A stretch of 64,000 nucleotides of DNA from Agrobacterium vaccinii (GTDB taxonomy: Bacteria; Pseudomonadota; Alphaproteobacteria; Rhizobiales; Rhizobiaceae), in NCBI RefSeq assembly GCF_021310995.1, contig NZ_CP054150.1, forward strand, positions 186,001 to 250,000, read 5' to 3'. Position numbers and translations under genes: made by a program. The notes below the pieces were generated by a model. The model was given only the letters and a program-made list of their open reading frames with translations. It did no database searches and was not told the DNA's origin. Below are positions 44,895 to 53,988 of the stretch, one piece after another (positions within the stretch are counted from its first letter, which is position 1; each line of letters opens with the position of its first letter).

Positions 44895-46526
44895 TTATGC
44901 CTTCGTTGCGAGGCTCGACAGCGCCTTGACGAGCCCCTGTGTCGAGCTGTCATGTCCTTCGGCGCTTTCCTTGCCTTCCACCACTGGCAGCAGGCCGGTT
45001 GCCAGTTCCTTGCCCAGTTCCACACCCCATTGGTCGAAGGAATTGATGCGGAAGAGCACGCCTTCGACGAAGACGCGATGTTCGTAAAGGGCAATCAGGC
45101 GGCCGAGCGCAAACGGTGTCAGCTTGTCATAGACAAAGGTGATCGACGGACGGTTGCCGGTGAAAACGCGGTGTGGGGCGATGAAATCGGCTTTTTTGTC
45201 GTCCATGCCCTTGGAGGTCAGCTGCTCCTTGGCCTCGGCCAATGTGCGGCCCTTCATCAAGGCTTCGGATTGCGCAAGGCAATTGGCAATCAGCAACTGA
45301 TGCTGATGGCGCAGGTCGGGTTCGAAGCCATTGGCGGCAATCATAAATTCGACGGGAATGACGCTCGTGCCTTGATGGATGAGCTGGTAGAAAGCGTGCT
45401 GGCCGTTGGTGCCGGGTTCGCCCCAGACCACAGGGCCGGACTGTCCCTCCACCGGCGTTCCATCGATGGTGACGCCCTTGCCGTTCGATTCCATATCCAG
45501 CTGTTGCAGATAGGCAGGGAAACGCGACAGGCGCTGGTCGTAGGGCAGAATGGCGCGGGTCGGGTAATCAAGCACGTTGCGATGATAAAAACCGATAAGG
45601 CCGAGCAGCATCGGCAGGTTCTGGCGCACTGGTGCTTCCCGGAAATGCTGGTCCATGGCATGGGCGCCATCCAGGAACTTGCCGAAATTCTCAGGCCCGA
45701 TGGCGATCATCAATGGCAGGCCGATGGCCGACCAGATGGAGTAGCGCCCGCCGACCCAGTCCCAGAAGCCGAAGATGCGGTCGCTTTCGATGCCGAATTT
45801 TGCGACCTTGTCGAGTGCTGTGGAAACGGCGCAGAAGTGGTGCTTAACCGCGTCTTCGCCCAGCGCATCGGCGATAAACTTGCGGGCGGTGGCCGCATTC
45901 GTCATGGTTTCGATGGTGGTGAAGGTCTTCGACGCCACGATGAAGAGGGTCGTCTCCGGGTCGGTCAGCTTCAGCGTATCGGCGATATGGGCGCCATCGA
46001 TGTTGGAGACGAAATGGGCGCGCGGGCCATCATGGAAGGGTGCGAGCGACAACGTGGCCATGACAGGCCCAAGGTCGGAACCGCCAATGCCGATATTGAC
46101 GACATCGGTGATTTTTTTGCCCGTCGCACCCTTGAGGGCGCCGGAACGGATGGCATTGGCAAATTTGCCCATGGCGGCGAGAACGCCGTTCACGTCCGGC
46201 ATCACATCTTTGCCATCCACCACGACAGGCGTGTTGGAACGGTTGCGCAGCGCGGTGTGCAGAACGGCACGTCCCTCGGTAAAGTTGATTTCCGCGCCTG
46301 AGAACATCTCGTCACGCTTCTTCTCGACGCCGCCTTCGATGGCGAGCTTTTCGAGAAGGGCCAGAATGTCACCATTCACGGCGCATTTGGAGAAGTCCAT
46401 CAACAGATCGTCGAAACGCACGCTGAACTGCTCGAAACGGTTTGCGTCGGCGGCAAAGGCGGCGCGGAGGTCGGTCGCGGCGGTCTTGGCGGCAGTGGAT
46501 TTCAGGGTCTCGACGATAGCCTGCAT
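44895..46526 (-). CDS. pgi: Glucose-6-phosphate isomerase
   Basis: Pgi interconverts glucose-6-phosphate and fructose-6-phosphate. The 543-residue protein contains the sugar-phosphate site [15 protein letters not shown], the SIS-domain segment [27 protein letters not shown], and the catalytic C-terminal [21 protein letters not shown] lies just before the ATG. A strong terminator follows, so it is a single-gene unit. Confidence 0.97.
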   Translation of the reverse strand: MQAIVETLKSTAAKTAATDLRAAFAADANRFEQFSVRFDDLLMDFSKCAVNGDILALLEKLAIEGGVEKKRDEMFSGAEINFTEGRAVLHTALRNRSNTPVVVDGKDVMPDVNGVLAAMGKFANAIRSGALKGATGKKITDVVNIGIGGSDLGPVMATLSLAPFHDGPRAHFVSNIDGAHIADTLKLTDPETTLFIVASKTFTTIETMTNAATARKFIADALGEDAVKHHFCAVSTALDKVAKFGIESDRIFGFWDWVGGRYSIWSAIGLPLMIAIGPENFGKFLDGAHAMDQHFREAPVRQNLPMLLGLIGFYHRNVLDYPTRAILPYDQRLSRFPAYLQQLDMESNGKGVTIDGTPVEGQSGPVVWGEPGTNGQHAFYQLIHQGTSVIPVEFMIAANGFEPDLRHQHQLLIANCLAQSEALMKGRTLAEAKEQLTSKGMDDKKADFIAPHRVFTGNRPSITFVYDKLTPFALGRLIALYEHRVFVEGVLFRINSFDQWGVELGKELATGLLPVVEGKESAEGHDSSTQGLVKALSSLATKA

Positions 46527-46632
46527 GGAATGCTCCTCATGCTCCGGGGAAGGATGAGGAAACTATTCTTTTTCATCGGGCTAAATCAAGGCGCGTGCGT
46601 CCAAAACGGTCAAATTCTGCAAGTGGCACCAA

Positions 46633-48345
46633 TCAGTTAGCCAGCTTCCGAAGTTCACGCCGCAAAATCTTGCCCACATTTGTCTTCGGCAGTTCCTGAA
46701 TGAACTCCACATGCTTGGGTCGCTTGTAATTCGTCAGGCTTTTTGCACAGAAGGCTTTCAGGTCTTCCACCGTCAGCGCGGGGTCCTTCCTGACCACGTA
46801 AAGCTTCACCGCTTCGCCGGAATGCTCGTCTGTTACGCCGACCGCTGCGCATTCCTGCACACCGGGGTGGCCGGCTGCCACTTCCTCGATTTCGTTGGGA
46901 TAAACGTTGAAGCCCGAGACGAGAATCATGTCCTTCTTGCGGTCGACGATCTTGGTGTAGCCTGCCTCGTCCATGAAGCCCATGTCGCCGGACCGGAAGA
47001 AGCCGTCTGCCGTCATCACCTTGGCGGTCTCATCCGGGCGCTGCCAGTAGCCGGGCATGACCTGTGGGCCACGAATGCAGATTTCACCGACTTCGCCGAG
47101 AGGCAGGCTGTTGCCTTCATCGTCGCGAATATCGACCTCGGTGGAGGGCACGGGAAGACCGATGGTGCCGCTGAAATCGGATCGACCAAGCGGGTTGACG
47201 GTTGCGACAGGGGAGGTTTCGGAAAGGCCATAGCCTTCGCAGATATGGGTGCCGGTCACCGATGCCCAGCGTTCTGCCACGGGCCGCTGGACGGACATGC
47301 CGCCGCCCATGACGAGCACGAGTGAGCTGAGATCCAGTTTGCGGAAGTCCTCGTTGTTCAAAAGCGCATTGAACAGCGTGTTGATGGCGGGAAAGACGTG
47401 TGGCGTATAACCGGACAGTTCTTTGACGAAGCCGGGGATGTCGCGAGGGTTTGCAATCAGCAGGTTGTGACCGCCCAGCGCAATGCCCATCAGCGAATTC
47501 ACCGTCAGCGCAAAAATGTGATAAAGCGGCAGCGCGCAGACGAAGTTCATCACCTCGGGCCGCTTTTTGTGCAGAAATACCGCGTCCATCCACAGCGCAA
47601 TCTGCGCCTTATTGGCAAGCAGGTTGGCATGAGTCAGCACCGCACCCTTGGAAACACCGGTCGTGCCGCCGGTATATTGCAGGAAGGCCACGTCGCTGCG
47701 GGCGATATCGACCTTCTTGAGCGTGAGCCCGCAGGATTGTTTCAACACTGCCTTGAATCTGATGGCGTTGGGCAGGTCATAGGCCGGAACCATTTTCTTG
47801 ACCTTGCGAACCACGAGATTGACGATGTGGCCCTTGAGGCCCAGCAGATCGCCCATGGTGGCAACGACGATATGTTGGAGATCGGTTTTTGGAAGCGCCT
47901 GCTGCACGACATGGGCGAAGTTCTCCAGAACGAAAATGACTTTCGCACCGGAGTCCTTGAGCTGATGCTCCAACTCACGCGGTGTATAGAGCGGGTTGAC
48001 ATTGACCACCGTTAGGCCAGCCCGCAGGATTGCATAGGTTGCGACGGGGTTCTGGAGAATATTGGGCATCATGACCGCAACACGGTCGCCTTTTTGCAGG
48101 CCCAGCGTTTGCAACCACGCGCCGATCTGACGGGTCTGCTCTTCCAGCTGACGGTAGCTGAGCGATTTGCCCATGCTGGAAAACGCTTTGCGATCGGCAT
48201 AGAGGGCGCAGCTCTTTTCCAGCAGTTCAACGAGGGAGGCGTAACCGAGGTCCGGTAGTTCCGCTGGCACACCCTGCGGATAGGATGCAAGCCATGGCCG
48301 CTGGATGATCCGGGTCGCCGGGCTGCTCAAAGTCGTGTCGCTCAT
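46633..48345 (-). CDS. fadD: Long-chain fatty acid-CoA ligase
   Basis: FadD activates fatty acids to acyl-CoA through an acyl-AMP intermediate, coupled to uptake and beta-oxidation. The 570-residue protein has the AMP-binding P-loop YTGGTTGVSKGAVLTH, the YGLSETSPV motif, the FRSGDMGFMDEAGYTKIVDRKKD hinge region and the catalytic lysine near the end in PKTNVGKILRREL. The start at 48345 is preceded by GGGGAGGA. A possible LiuR-type site lies upstream. Confidence 0.93.
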   Translation of the reverse strand: MSDTTLSSPATRIIQRPWLASYPQGVPAELPDLGYASLVELLEKSCALYADRKAFSSMGKSLSYRQLEEQTRQIGAWLQTLGLQKGDRVAVMMPNILQNPVATYAILRAGLTVVNVNPLYTPRELEHQLKDSGAKVIFVLENFAHVVQQALPKTDLQHIVVATMGDLLGLKGHIVNLVVRKVKKMVPAYDLPNAIRFKAVLKQSCGLTLKKVDIARSDVAFLQYTGGTTGVSKGAVLTHANLLANKAQIALWMDAVFLHKKRPEVMNFVCALPLYHIFALTVNSLMGIALGGHNLLIANPRDIPGFVKELSGYTPHVFPAINTLFNALLNNEDFRKLDLSSLVLVMGGGMSVQRPVAERWASVTGTHICEGYGLSETSPVATVNPLGRSDFSGTIGLPVPSTEVDIRDDEGNSLPLGEVGEICIRGPQVMPGYWQRPDETAKVMTADGFFRSGDMGFMDEAGYTKIVDRKKDMILVSGFNVYPNEIEEVAAGHPGVQECAAVGVTDEHSGEAVKLYVVRKDPALTVEDLKAFCAKSLTNYKRPKHVEFIQELPKTNVGKILRRELRKLAN

Positions 48346-48492
48346 GTCTAGTCCTCCCCATGCTGGCATTTGCAATCATCTGCGGTGTGCGCTTCTACCC
48401 GCCTGCTCCTCAGCCCGACAGATGCACCAGCAATTTTTGCAATCGTAGATGAAGCCTCCAAAACCATCCACTCACATCAGCGTATTTAACTC

Positions 48493-48507
48493 TAACGTAA
48501 ACGTCAA
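48493..48507. promoter_or_regulatory. Possible LiuR-type (MerR family) operator upstream of fadD
   Basis: TAACGTAAACGTCAA reads TTGACGTTTACGTTA on the minus strand, similar to the ACGT-repeat sites assigned to LiuR regulators of fatty and branched-chain acid breakdown. It lies about 150 bp before fadD in the gap shared with fbpC. Confidence 0.35.
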
Positions 48508-48626
48508 CCGAGGCCGTTCCATATTAGCGGCCACTTTTGGCACGGGCAGATGACAAGCGTTTGGGTTTTGACTTTAATCCTGATTTGCGCGATCAACAAA
48601 CCAAAGCACCGCACGGAAACCAAGAC

Positions 48627-49679
48627 ATGTCAGAGATATCAGCCCTGAAACTTCACGCTGTCGGAAAGCGTTTTGGCGGTCGCGATGTGCTCACAGGCAT
48701 CGATCTCTCGGTCATGCGGGGTGAAGTCATCTGCCTCGTCGGACGCTCCGGCTGCGGAAAGTCCACCTTGCTGCGCATTATTGCCGGGGTGGAAACGCCG
48801 GATGCGGGCTCTGTCACGATGAATGGGCAGGAGATCGCAGGCCCCGCCACCTTCATGGAGCCGGAAAAGCGACGCATCGGTTTCGTCTTTCAGGACTATG
48901 CGCTGTTTCCGCATCTCACCGTCGAGCAGAATGTTCTCTTTGGCTTGAAAGGCATGCCAAAAGCGCAGGCGAAAGCGCGGGCGGCAGACATGATCGAGCA
49001 TGTGCGCCTGGCCGACCTTGCCAAGCGCTATCCACACACGCTTTCGGGCGGCGAACAGCAGCGCGTGGCCTTGGCTCGTGCGCTCGCGCCGAAACCGGAA
49101 ATCCTCCTGATGGACGAGCCCTTCTCCAATCTGGACCGAGGTCTGCGTGACAGCGTGCGCGAGGAAACGCTGGCGCTTCTGCGGGAGCTGAAAACGACCG
49201 CGATCATGGTGACGCATGATCCTGAGGAGGCGCTTTCGGCAGGTGATCGTGTGGTGCTGATGCAGGAGGGCAGGGTCGTCCAGATCGGCACGGGCTATGA
49301 GGTGCACGACAACCCCGTTAGCCGTTATGCGGCAGATTTCTTCTGCGCCTTCAACAAGGTCGAGGGCACGGTGCGCAATGGGCATGTGAAAACACCCGTC
49401 GGCGATTTTCCACACAATGGTACGTTGGCCGAGGGTAGCCCTGCCTACGCCTATATCCGGCCCAGCGCGATCTCGATTTCGCGCGCAGGCGGCGAGGGCG
49501 ATGTGGCAGGTCGCATCACCAGCCGCGTCTTCATGGGTGAGATCGAACAGGTGTCGGTCAATGTCGATGGTCTGGCGCAGGACTTGCGGGTTCGCAGCAT
49601 GCGCAGAAGCCCTGTGGATGTGGACACTGTGAGGCTTTCCATCGAGAAAGACTCGGTCCTTATGTTTACTGAAAATTGA
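48627..49679 (+). CDS. fbpC: Ferric iron ABC transporter, ATP-binding protein (FbpC type)
   Basis: This 350-residue ATPase energises periplasmic ferric iron import. It has Walker A GRSGCGKST, Q-loop FVFQDYALFPHLT, the signature LSGGEQQRVALARAL, Walker B ILLMDEPFSNLD and an H-loop in MVTHDPEEALS. A C-terminal TOBE-like domain follows. It lies upstream of the matching substrate-binding protein and permease on the same strand, separated from them by 147 bp that contain an iron box. Confidence 0.88.
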   Translation: MSEISALKLHAVGKRFGGRDVLTGIDLSVMRGEVICLVGRSGCGKSTLLRIIAGVETPDAGSVTMNGQEIAGPATFMEPEKRRIGFVFQDYALFPHLTVEQNVLFGLKGMPKAQAKARAADMIEHVRLADLAKRYPHTLSGGEQQRVALARALAPKPEILLMDEPFSNLDRGLRDSVREETLALLRELKTTAIMVTHDPEEALSAGDRVVLMQEGRVVQIGTGYEVHDNPVSRYAADFFCAFNKVEGTVRNGHVKTPVGDFPHNGTLAEGSPAYAYIRPSAISISRAGGEGDVAGRITSRVFMGEIEQVSVNVDGLAQDLRVRSMRRSPVDVDTVRLSIEKDSVLMFTEN

Positions 49680-49760
49680 ATTTTGGCTTGATGGGTCAAA
49701 AATCCCTGCCTTATTCAACTCAAAGTGAACAAAACCTCCTGAAATTCCATGGCGATAACT

Positions 49761-49775
49761 TGATTTAATTGATCA
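49761..49775 (+). promoter_or_regulatory. RirA-type iron-responsive (IRO) box, TGA-N9-TCA
   Basis: TGATTTAATTGATCA fits the rhizobial IRO consensus TGA-N9-TCA. It lies 52 bp before the start of the iron-binding protein gene, suited to iron repression by RirA. Confidence 0.6.
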
Positions 49776-49826
49776 TGTATGATGCATGCATTTCCGACGT
49801 CATTTTTCGAGTCGTAGGGGATAGAC

Positions 49827-50843
49827 ATGACATCTTTGACCAAGTTCGCGCTACTGGCCGGTACGGTGGCCTTTTCTGCCGGTACCGCACAGTCCGCAGA
49901 ACTCAACATCTACACAACACGCGAGCCAGCGCTGATCCAGCCGTTGCTGGAAGCCTTCACCAAGGAAAGCGGCGTCAAGGTCAACACCGTGTTTCTGAAA
50001 GACGGTCTGGCCGAGCGCGTGTTGAGCGAAGGCGCCAGCTCGCCCGCCGACGTGCTGATGACGGTTGATGCCGGTAATCTGGTCGACCTGGTCGAAAAGG
50101 GCGTGACGCAGCCTGTCGAATCCGAAGTCTTGACCAAAGCCATCCCTGCCGAACTTCGTGATGCCAAGGGTAACTGGTTTGCCCTGTCAATGCGCGCCCG
50201 CGTTCTTTACGCCGCCAAGGATGTCGACGTGTCCTCGTTCAACTACGAAGACCTCGCCGATGCCAAGTGGAAGGGCAAGGTGTGCATTCGCTCCGGCCAG
50301 CACCCTTACAACACGGCGCTGTTTGCCGACTACATCGCCCACCACGGCGCTGAAGCGACCGAAAAGTGGCTGGCTGGCGTGAAGGACAATCTGGCCCGCA
50401 AGGCTGGCGGCGGTGACCGCGATGTTGCCAAGGACATTCTCGGCGGCATTTGCGATATCGGCATCGCCAACTCCTACTATGTCGGCCTGATGCGCTCCGG
50501 CAAGGGCGGCGAAGAACAGGTCAAGTGGGGCGAGGCCATCAAGGTCGTTCTGCCAACCTTCAAGGACGGCGGCACGCAGGTCAACGTTTCTGGTGCAGCC
50601 GTTGCCAAGAATGCGCCAAACAAGGCAGAGGCCGTCAAGCTTCTCGAATATCTGGCGTCCGATGAAGCCCAGAAGATCTACGCCGAAGCCAACTACGAGT
50701 ACCCCGTCAACAAGGGCGCTGGCGTCGACAAGATCGTCGCTTCTTTCGGTGAGCTGAAGATCGACAACAAGCCACTGACGGAAATTGTGTCCCACCGCAA
50801 GGAAGCCAGCCAGCTGGTGGACAAGGTCGGCTTCGACAACTAA
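49827..50843 (+). CDS. fbpA: Ferric iron ABC transporter, periplasmic binding protein (FbpA type)
   Basis: This 338-residue exported protein has a signal peptide (MTSLTKFALLAGTVAFSAGTAQS-A). The mature protein starts ELNIYTTREPALIQPLLEAF, typical for the FbpA/FutA group, and keeps the paired tyrosines in GIANSYYVGLM that bind ferric iron. It captures Fe3+ in the periplasm for the FbpB permease and FbpC ATPase. An IRO box lies upstream, consistent with iron repression. A palindromic element separates it from the permease gene. Confidence 0.9.
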   Translation: MTSLTKFALLAGTVAFSAGTAQSAELNIYTTREPALIQPLLEAFTKESGVKVNTVFLKDGLAERVLSEGASSPADVLMTVDAGNLVDLVEKGVTQPVESEVLTKAIPAELRDAKGNWFALSMRARVLYAAKDVDVSSFNYEDLADAKWKGKVCIRSGQHPYNTALFADYIAHHGAEATEKWLAGVKDNLARKAGGGDRDVAKDILGGICDIGIANSYYVGLMRSGKGGEEQVKWGEAIKVVLPTFKDGGTQVNVSGAAVAKNAPNKAEAVKLLEYLASDEAQKIYAEANYEYPVNKGAGVDKIVASFGELKIDNKPLTEIVSHRKEASQLVDKVGFDN

Positions 50844-50904
50844 GCGAATGGGCATGACGCGCCCGGTATGGGTGCGTTGAGTTCTTGCCTGCGCCAACCA
50901 CACA

Positions 50905-50996
50905 CTCCGTCATCCTCGGGCTTGTCCCGAGGATCTGCAACGGACCGGGTTTGGTGACGTGGGTGGATCCTCGGGACAAGCCCGAGGATGACGGAG
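50905..50996. repeat. Nested palindromic (RIME-like) element between binding protein and permease genes
   Basis: Two exact 31-bp inverted arms (50905-50935 and 50966-50996) enclose 30 bp. Each arm is itself a hairpin, ATCCTCGGG-CTTGT-CCCGAGGAT. This is the widespread rhizobial intergenic palindrome. In mRNA it would fold into strong stem-loops just after the fbpA coding region. Confidence 0.88.
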
Positions 50997-51081
50997 CGAG
51001 CGATTTATTCTCGACAATCTCAGGCGCCCGTTTCCCGCGGGCGCCTTGCCTGTTTCCCGCAAAGCGATACCCAAGATCAGC

Positions 51082-52758
51082 ATGCGCGCCACCAACTGCA
51101 CGGCCATCCGTTCCAAACCCAGACTGCGGATCAATTCCGCGTCGTGGTGGCTTGTGGCATCCTGCGGCATTGCGGCACTGGCTATGCTGCCGGTTCTGGC
51201 GCTGTTGTCAGAGGCTATCAAAGGCTCTTCTGGGCTTTGGGAGCACCTGCGCGACACGGTGCTGGCAACCGCGCTTCCCGAAACACTGATCCTGCTGCTC
51301 GGCGTCGGCCTTGTTGCCGGGGTTATCGGAACCGCCAGCGCATGGCTCGTCAGCGCCTATGATTTTCGCGGACGAAAACTGCTGGAGTGGGCGCTGCTGC
51401 TGCCGCTGGCCATGCCGACCTATATCGTCGCCTACGCCTATCTCGACATTCTGCATCCGCTGGGTCCGGTGCAGGGAGCGGTTCGCTGGCTGCTGGGATA
51501 TTCCAGCCCACGCGAATTTCGGCTGCCCGATATCCGCTCGATGACGGGCTGCATCATCCTGCTCGGCTTCGTGCTTTACCCTTATGTCTACATTCCTGTC
51601 CGGGCGATGTTTCTGACGCAGGCCGGTAACCTGCTGGATGCGGCGCGGATGCTGGGAACCTCGCGGCACGCCGTGTTTTTCCGCGTCGCCGTCCCGCTCG
51701 CACGCCCGGCCATAGCCGTCGGCATCAGCCTTGCATTGATGGAAGCGCTGAACGACATCGGTGCATCCGAGTTTCTCGGCGTGCGAACGCTGACGGTCTC
51801 GATCTACACGACATGGGTCACCAAGTCTGATCTGCCGGGCGCATCGCAGATTGCGCTGTGCATGCTGCTGCTGGTCGTCGCGCTGATTGCCGTGGAGCGA
51901 TGGGCGCGGCGCAGGCAGTGCTATTCGACCTCGGCACAGAAGAGCACGGTGCTCGCTCCTGCCCGTGTTGGCGGGCTCGGCGGCTTGTTGGTTTTTCTGC
52001 TCGGTGGTTTGCCGATCCTGATCGGTTTCGTCGCCCCGGCCATCTATCTCACGGTCGAGGCGTGGAAGCGTTACCAGTTTGGCGGGCTGTCATCGCGCTT
52101 TGCCTCGGAAGCCATGAATACCGTTGCTTTTGCTGGAACCGCCACGCTTGTCACCGTGGGTGCCGGGCTGGTCATTGCCTACGCCATGCGGATCATTCCC
52201 GGAAAGGCATCGCTCTGGTCCTTCCGGTTGGCCACGGTCGGCTATGCGGCACCGGGAACCGTGATCGCCATCGGCGTGCTGATTGCGCTGGGAAGTTTCG
52301 ACAGGTTTCTGGATCAGACGCTGCAACAATGGTTCGGCGTTTCCAGCGGCCTGCTGTTGATCGGTAGCGGTGCTGCTCTGATCTTTGCCTACGCCGCTCG
52401 TTTCCTGACGATAGCAGGCGGCGGGATCGATGCCGGCTTGAGCCGTATTCCGATGTCCTTCGATCATGCCTCGCGCACTCTTGGCCGCACATCCACCGCA
52501 ACATTCAGCGCCGTTCACTTGCCCTTGTCGAAAGCAGCCATGGCGGCAGCGGCACTGCTGGTGTTCGTGGATTGCGTCAAGGAACTGCCCGCGACACTTC
52601 TCTTGCGCCCGCTCAATTTCGAAACCTTTGCCACCCATCTCTATGGTGAGGCCGCGCGTGGCACTTACGAGGAGGCCTCGATTGCCGCCCTCGCCATCGT
52701 CGTGATCGGCATCCTGCCTGTCATCCTTCTCGCACGCGTCGGCCGCGTCAGGCGCTAA
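51082..52758 (+). CDS. fbpB: Ferric iron ABC transporter permease, two fused domains (FbpB type)
   Basis: This 558-residue inner-membrane protein has about twelve helices in two homologous halves. Each half carries the cytoplasmic EAA-like loop that contacts the ATPase: LLDAARMLGTSRHAVFFRVAVPLARPA in the first and FDHASRTLGRTSTATFSAVHLPL in the second, each quoted in part. The ATG at 51082 is preferred; an in-frame TTG at 51046 would add twelve residues. It completes the transporter with the upstream binding protein and ATPase. Confidence 0.9.
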   Translation: MRATNCTAIRSKPRLRINSASWWLVASCGIAALAMLPVLALLSEAIKGSSGLWEHLRDTVLATALPETLILLLGVGLVAGVIGTASAWLVSAYDFRGRKLLEWALLLPLAMPTYIVAYAYLDILHPLGPVQGAVRWLLGYSSPREFRLPDIRSMTGCIILLGFVLYPYVYIPVRAMFLTQAGNLLDAARMLGTSRHAVFFRVAVPLARPAIAVGISLALMEALNDIGASEFLGVRTLTVSIYTTWVTKSDLPGASQIALCMLLLVVALIAVERWARRRQCYSTSAQKSTVLAPARVGGLGGLLVFLLGGLPILIGFVAPAIYLTVEAWKRYQFGGLSSRFASEAMNTVAFAGTATLVTVGAGLVIAYAMRIIPGKASLWSFRLATVGYAAPGTVIAIGVLIALGSFDRFLDQTLQQWFGVSSGLLLIGSGAALIFAYAARFLTIAGGGIDAGLSRIPMSFDHASRTLGRTSTATFSAVHLPLSKAAMAAAALLVFVDCVKELPATLLLRPLNFETFATHLYGEAARGTYEEASIAALAIVVIGILPVILLARVGRVRR

Positions 52759-52893
52759 TTCTGATCATCGCGCGCTTTGCATTTCGAGCGGAGATCGAGG
52801 CGCTGGACTGGCGCCAGCCAACTTTGCGCGGAACGATTTTGCCGCCCTCGGGTTTACAAGCCATAACGCATACAAGCCTAAGGAGGAAACGTT

Positions 52894-53286
52894 ATGGTAC
52901 ATCATGAACCCCGCGCCGGTCAGGACCCCTACGTCAAGGACACGCCGAGCTTCATCGCCAGCGACAAGGTCGAAGGCACCAGCGTTTACGGCGCAGACAG
53001 CAAAAAGATCGGCTCTATTCAGCGCATCATCCTCGAAAAGCGCGGTGGCCGCGTCGCCTACGCCGTTCTGAGCTTCGGCGGCTTTCTGGGCATCGGTGAC
53101 GACTACTATCCGCTGCCATGGGAAAAGCTGCATTACGATGAAGAGCTTGATGGCTACCGCATCGACCTCATCAAGGAGCAGATCGAGAACGGACCACGCT
53201 TTGCCAACCGTGATGACGAGAGTTTCCTCGGTCGCGATGACCGGACCGTTTACGACCACTACGGCGTTCCGCCATACTGGATGTAA
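52894..53286 (+). CDS. PRC-barrel domain protein
   Basis: This 130-residue soluble protein has a single PRC-barrel domain from about residue 20 to 80, with the typical KVEGTSVYGADSKKIGSIQR and VLSFGGFLGIGDDYYPLPW. Stand-alone PRC-barrel proteins of this size are common in rhizobia and linked to stress, with unknown partners. An AGGAGGAAAC ribosome binding site precedes the start, suggesting strong translation. A terminator follows. Confidence 0.9.
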   Translation: MVHHEPRAGQDPYVKDTPSFIASDKVEGTSVYGADSKKIGSIQRIILEKRGGRVAYAVLSFGGFLGIGDDYYPLPWEKLHYDEELDGYRIDLIKEQIENGPRFANRDDESFLGRDDRTVYDHYGVPPYWM

Positions 53287-53299
53287 CACCGAAAAAGAG

Positions 53300-53322
53300 A
53301 TGGCCCCGGAAGGGGCCATTTT
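53300..53322 (+). terminator. Intrinsic terminator after the PRC-barrel gene
   Basis: ATGGCCCC-GGAA-GGGGCCAT (53300-53319) is a perfect 8-bp stem with a tetraloop, followed by TTTTC and preceded by a run of A. It lies 13 bp after the stop codon. Confidence 0.85.
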
Positions 53323-53375
53323 CTTGTTCAACGATATCAGAAATCAAGCAGTGGTTGTAAACGCAAAATCCGATC

Positions 53376-53621
53376 TCAGTGAGCCCGGTGCAATTTTGCT
53401 TCAGACACCGCATCTTCAAAACACCTGCGCGCTTCCTCGGCAGTCTTGCGACCATCGAGTGCAGCACGGCACGCGCTTCTGGCGCGGACAAATGTCAATC
53501 CACGCGTATGCGGCCAGTTTTCAGTTAAAAGTGCCAGCGCGTCGAACGGGCCGGCGATTACGTCTTTGTCGGCTTTGTCGAAATTCACTTCGACAGGCTT
53601 TGTCCATTTCGTTTGTTGCAT
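53376..53621 (-). CDS. DUF982 small protein
   Basis: This 81-residue protein has the DUF982 pattern: KWTKPVEVNF, IAGPFDALALLTENWP, and ARSACRAALDGRKTAEEAR. The family is confined mainly to rhizobia, where many copies occur, and has no known function. The start has GGGAGG at six bases. It lies between the PRC-barrel gene and a tiny membrane protein gene. Confidence 0.85.
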   Translation of the reverse strand: MQQTKWTKPVEVNFDKADKDVIAGPFDALALLTENWPHTRGLTFVRARSACRAALDGRKTAEEARRCFEDAVSEAKLHRAH

Positions 53622-53726
53622 CGGACGCCTCCCTAACAGCCCATGTCAACGAGCGATAAGCTGACATGGTTCCCATCGAAGAGAATATTTGCAAAGACGC
53701 AGATTTACAACGGTAAAGTTGTGGTC

Positions 53727-53801
53727 TCAGCGGAAGCCGAAGAAGGACAGAATTGCGAGTACGATGACGACCAGGCCGACGATGTAAATGATCTGATTCA
53801 T
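53727..53801 (-). CDS. 24-residue single-helix membrane protein
   Basis: The product MNQIIYIVGLVVIVLAILSF plus four residues ending FGFR is one hydrophobic helix with a charged end. The start has GGAG seven bases upstream. Similar tiny proteins recur in alphaproteobacterial genomes. A larger in-frame open frame to 53912 exists but its start lacks support. Function is unknown. Confidence 0.65.
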   Translation of the reverse strand: MNQIIYIVGLVVIVLAILSFFGFR

Positions 53802-53945
53802 GGATAATCTCCGCTTTGTGAGATCGAACCGAGCGGGCTGACCGCTGCTGCAATGTTCGATGCTGAAACATATGACACTCACCGTAACGTGAGCGCCTGC
53901 GTGAGGTTCCATGAATATGAGAAATTCATTGTGCGCGAGCAGATT

Positions 53946-53984
53946 GCGCTCTCGGCATCGATAGGGTCGAGAGCGCGTTTTTTT
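53946..53984. terminator. Terminator hairpin next to the cfa 3' end
   Basis: GCGCTCTCG (53946-53954) and CGAGAGCGC (53968-53976) form a 9-bp stem with a 13-nt loop, followed on the plus strand by a run of T. No plus-strand gene ends here, so it may mainly end the minus-strand cfa operon, whose last stop codon is 12 bp away. Confidence 0.6.
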
Positions 53985-53988
53985 GGTT

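Noticed and set aside
43279..46301. Long plus-strand frames opposite the histidine kinase and pgi
   Set aside because: They mirror well-identified genes and contain no recognisable domain.
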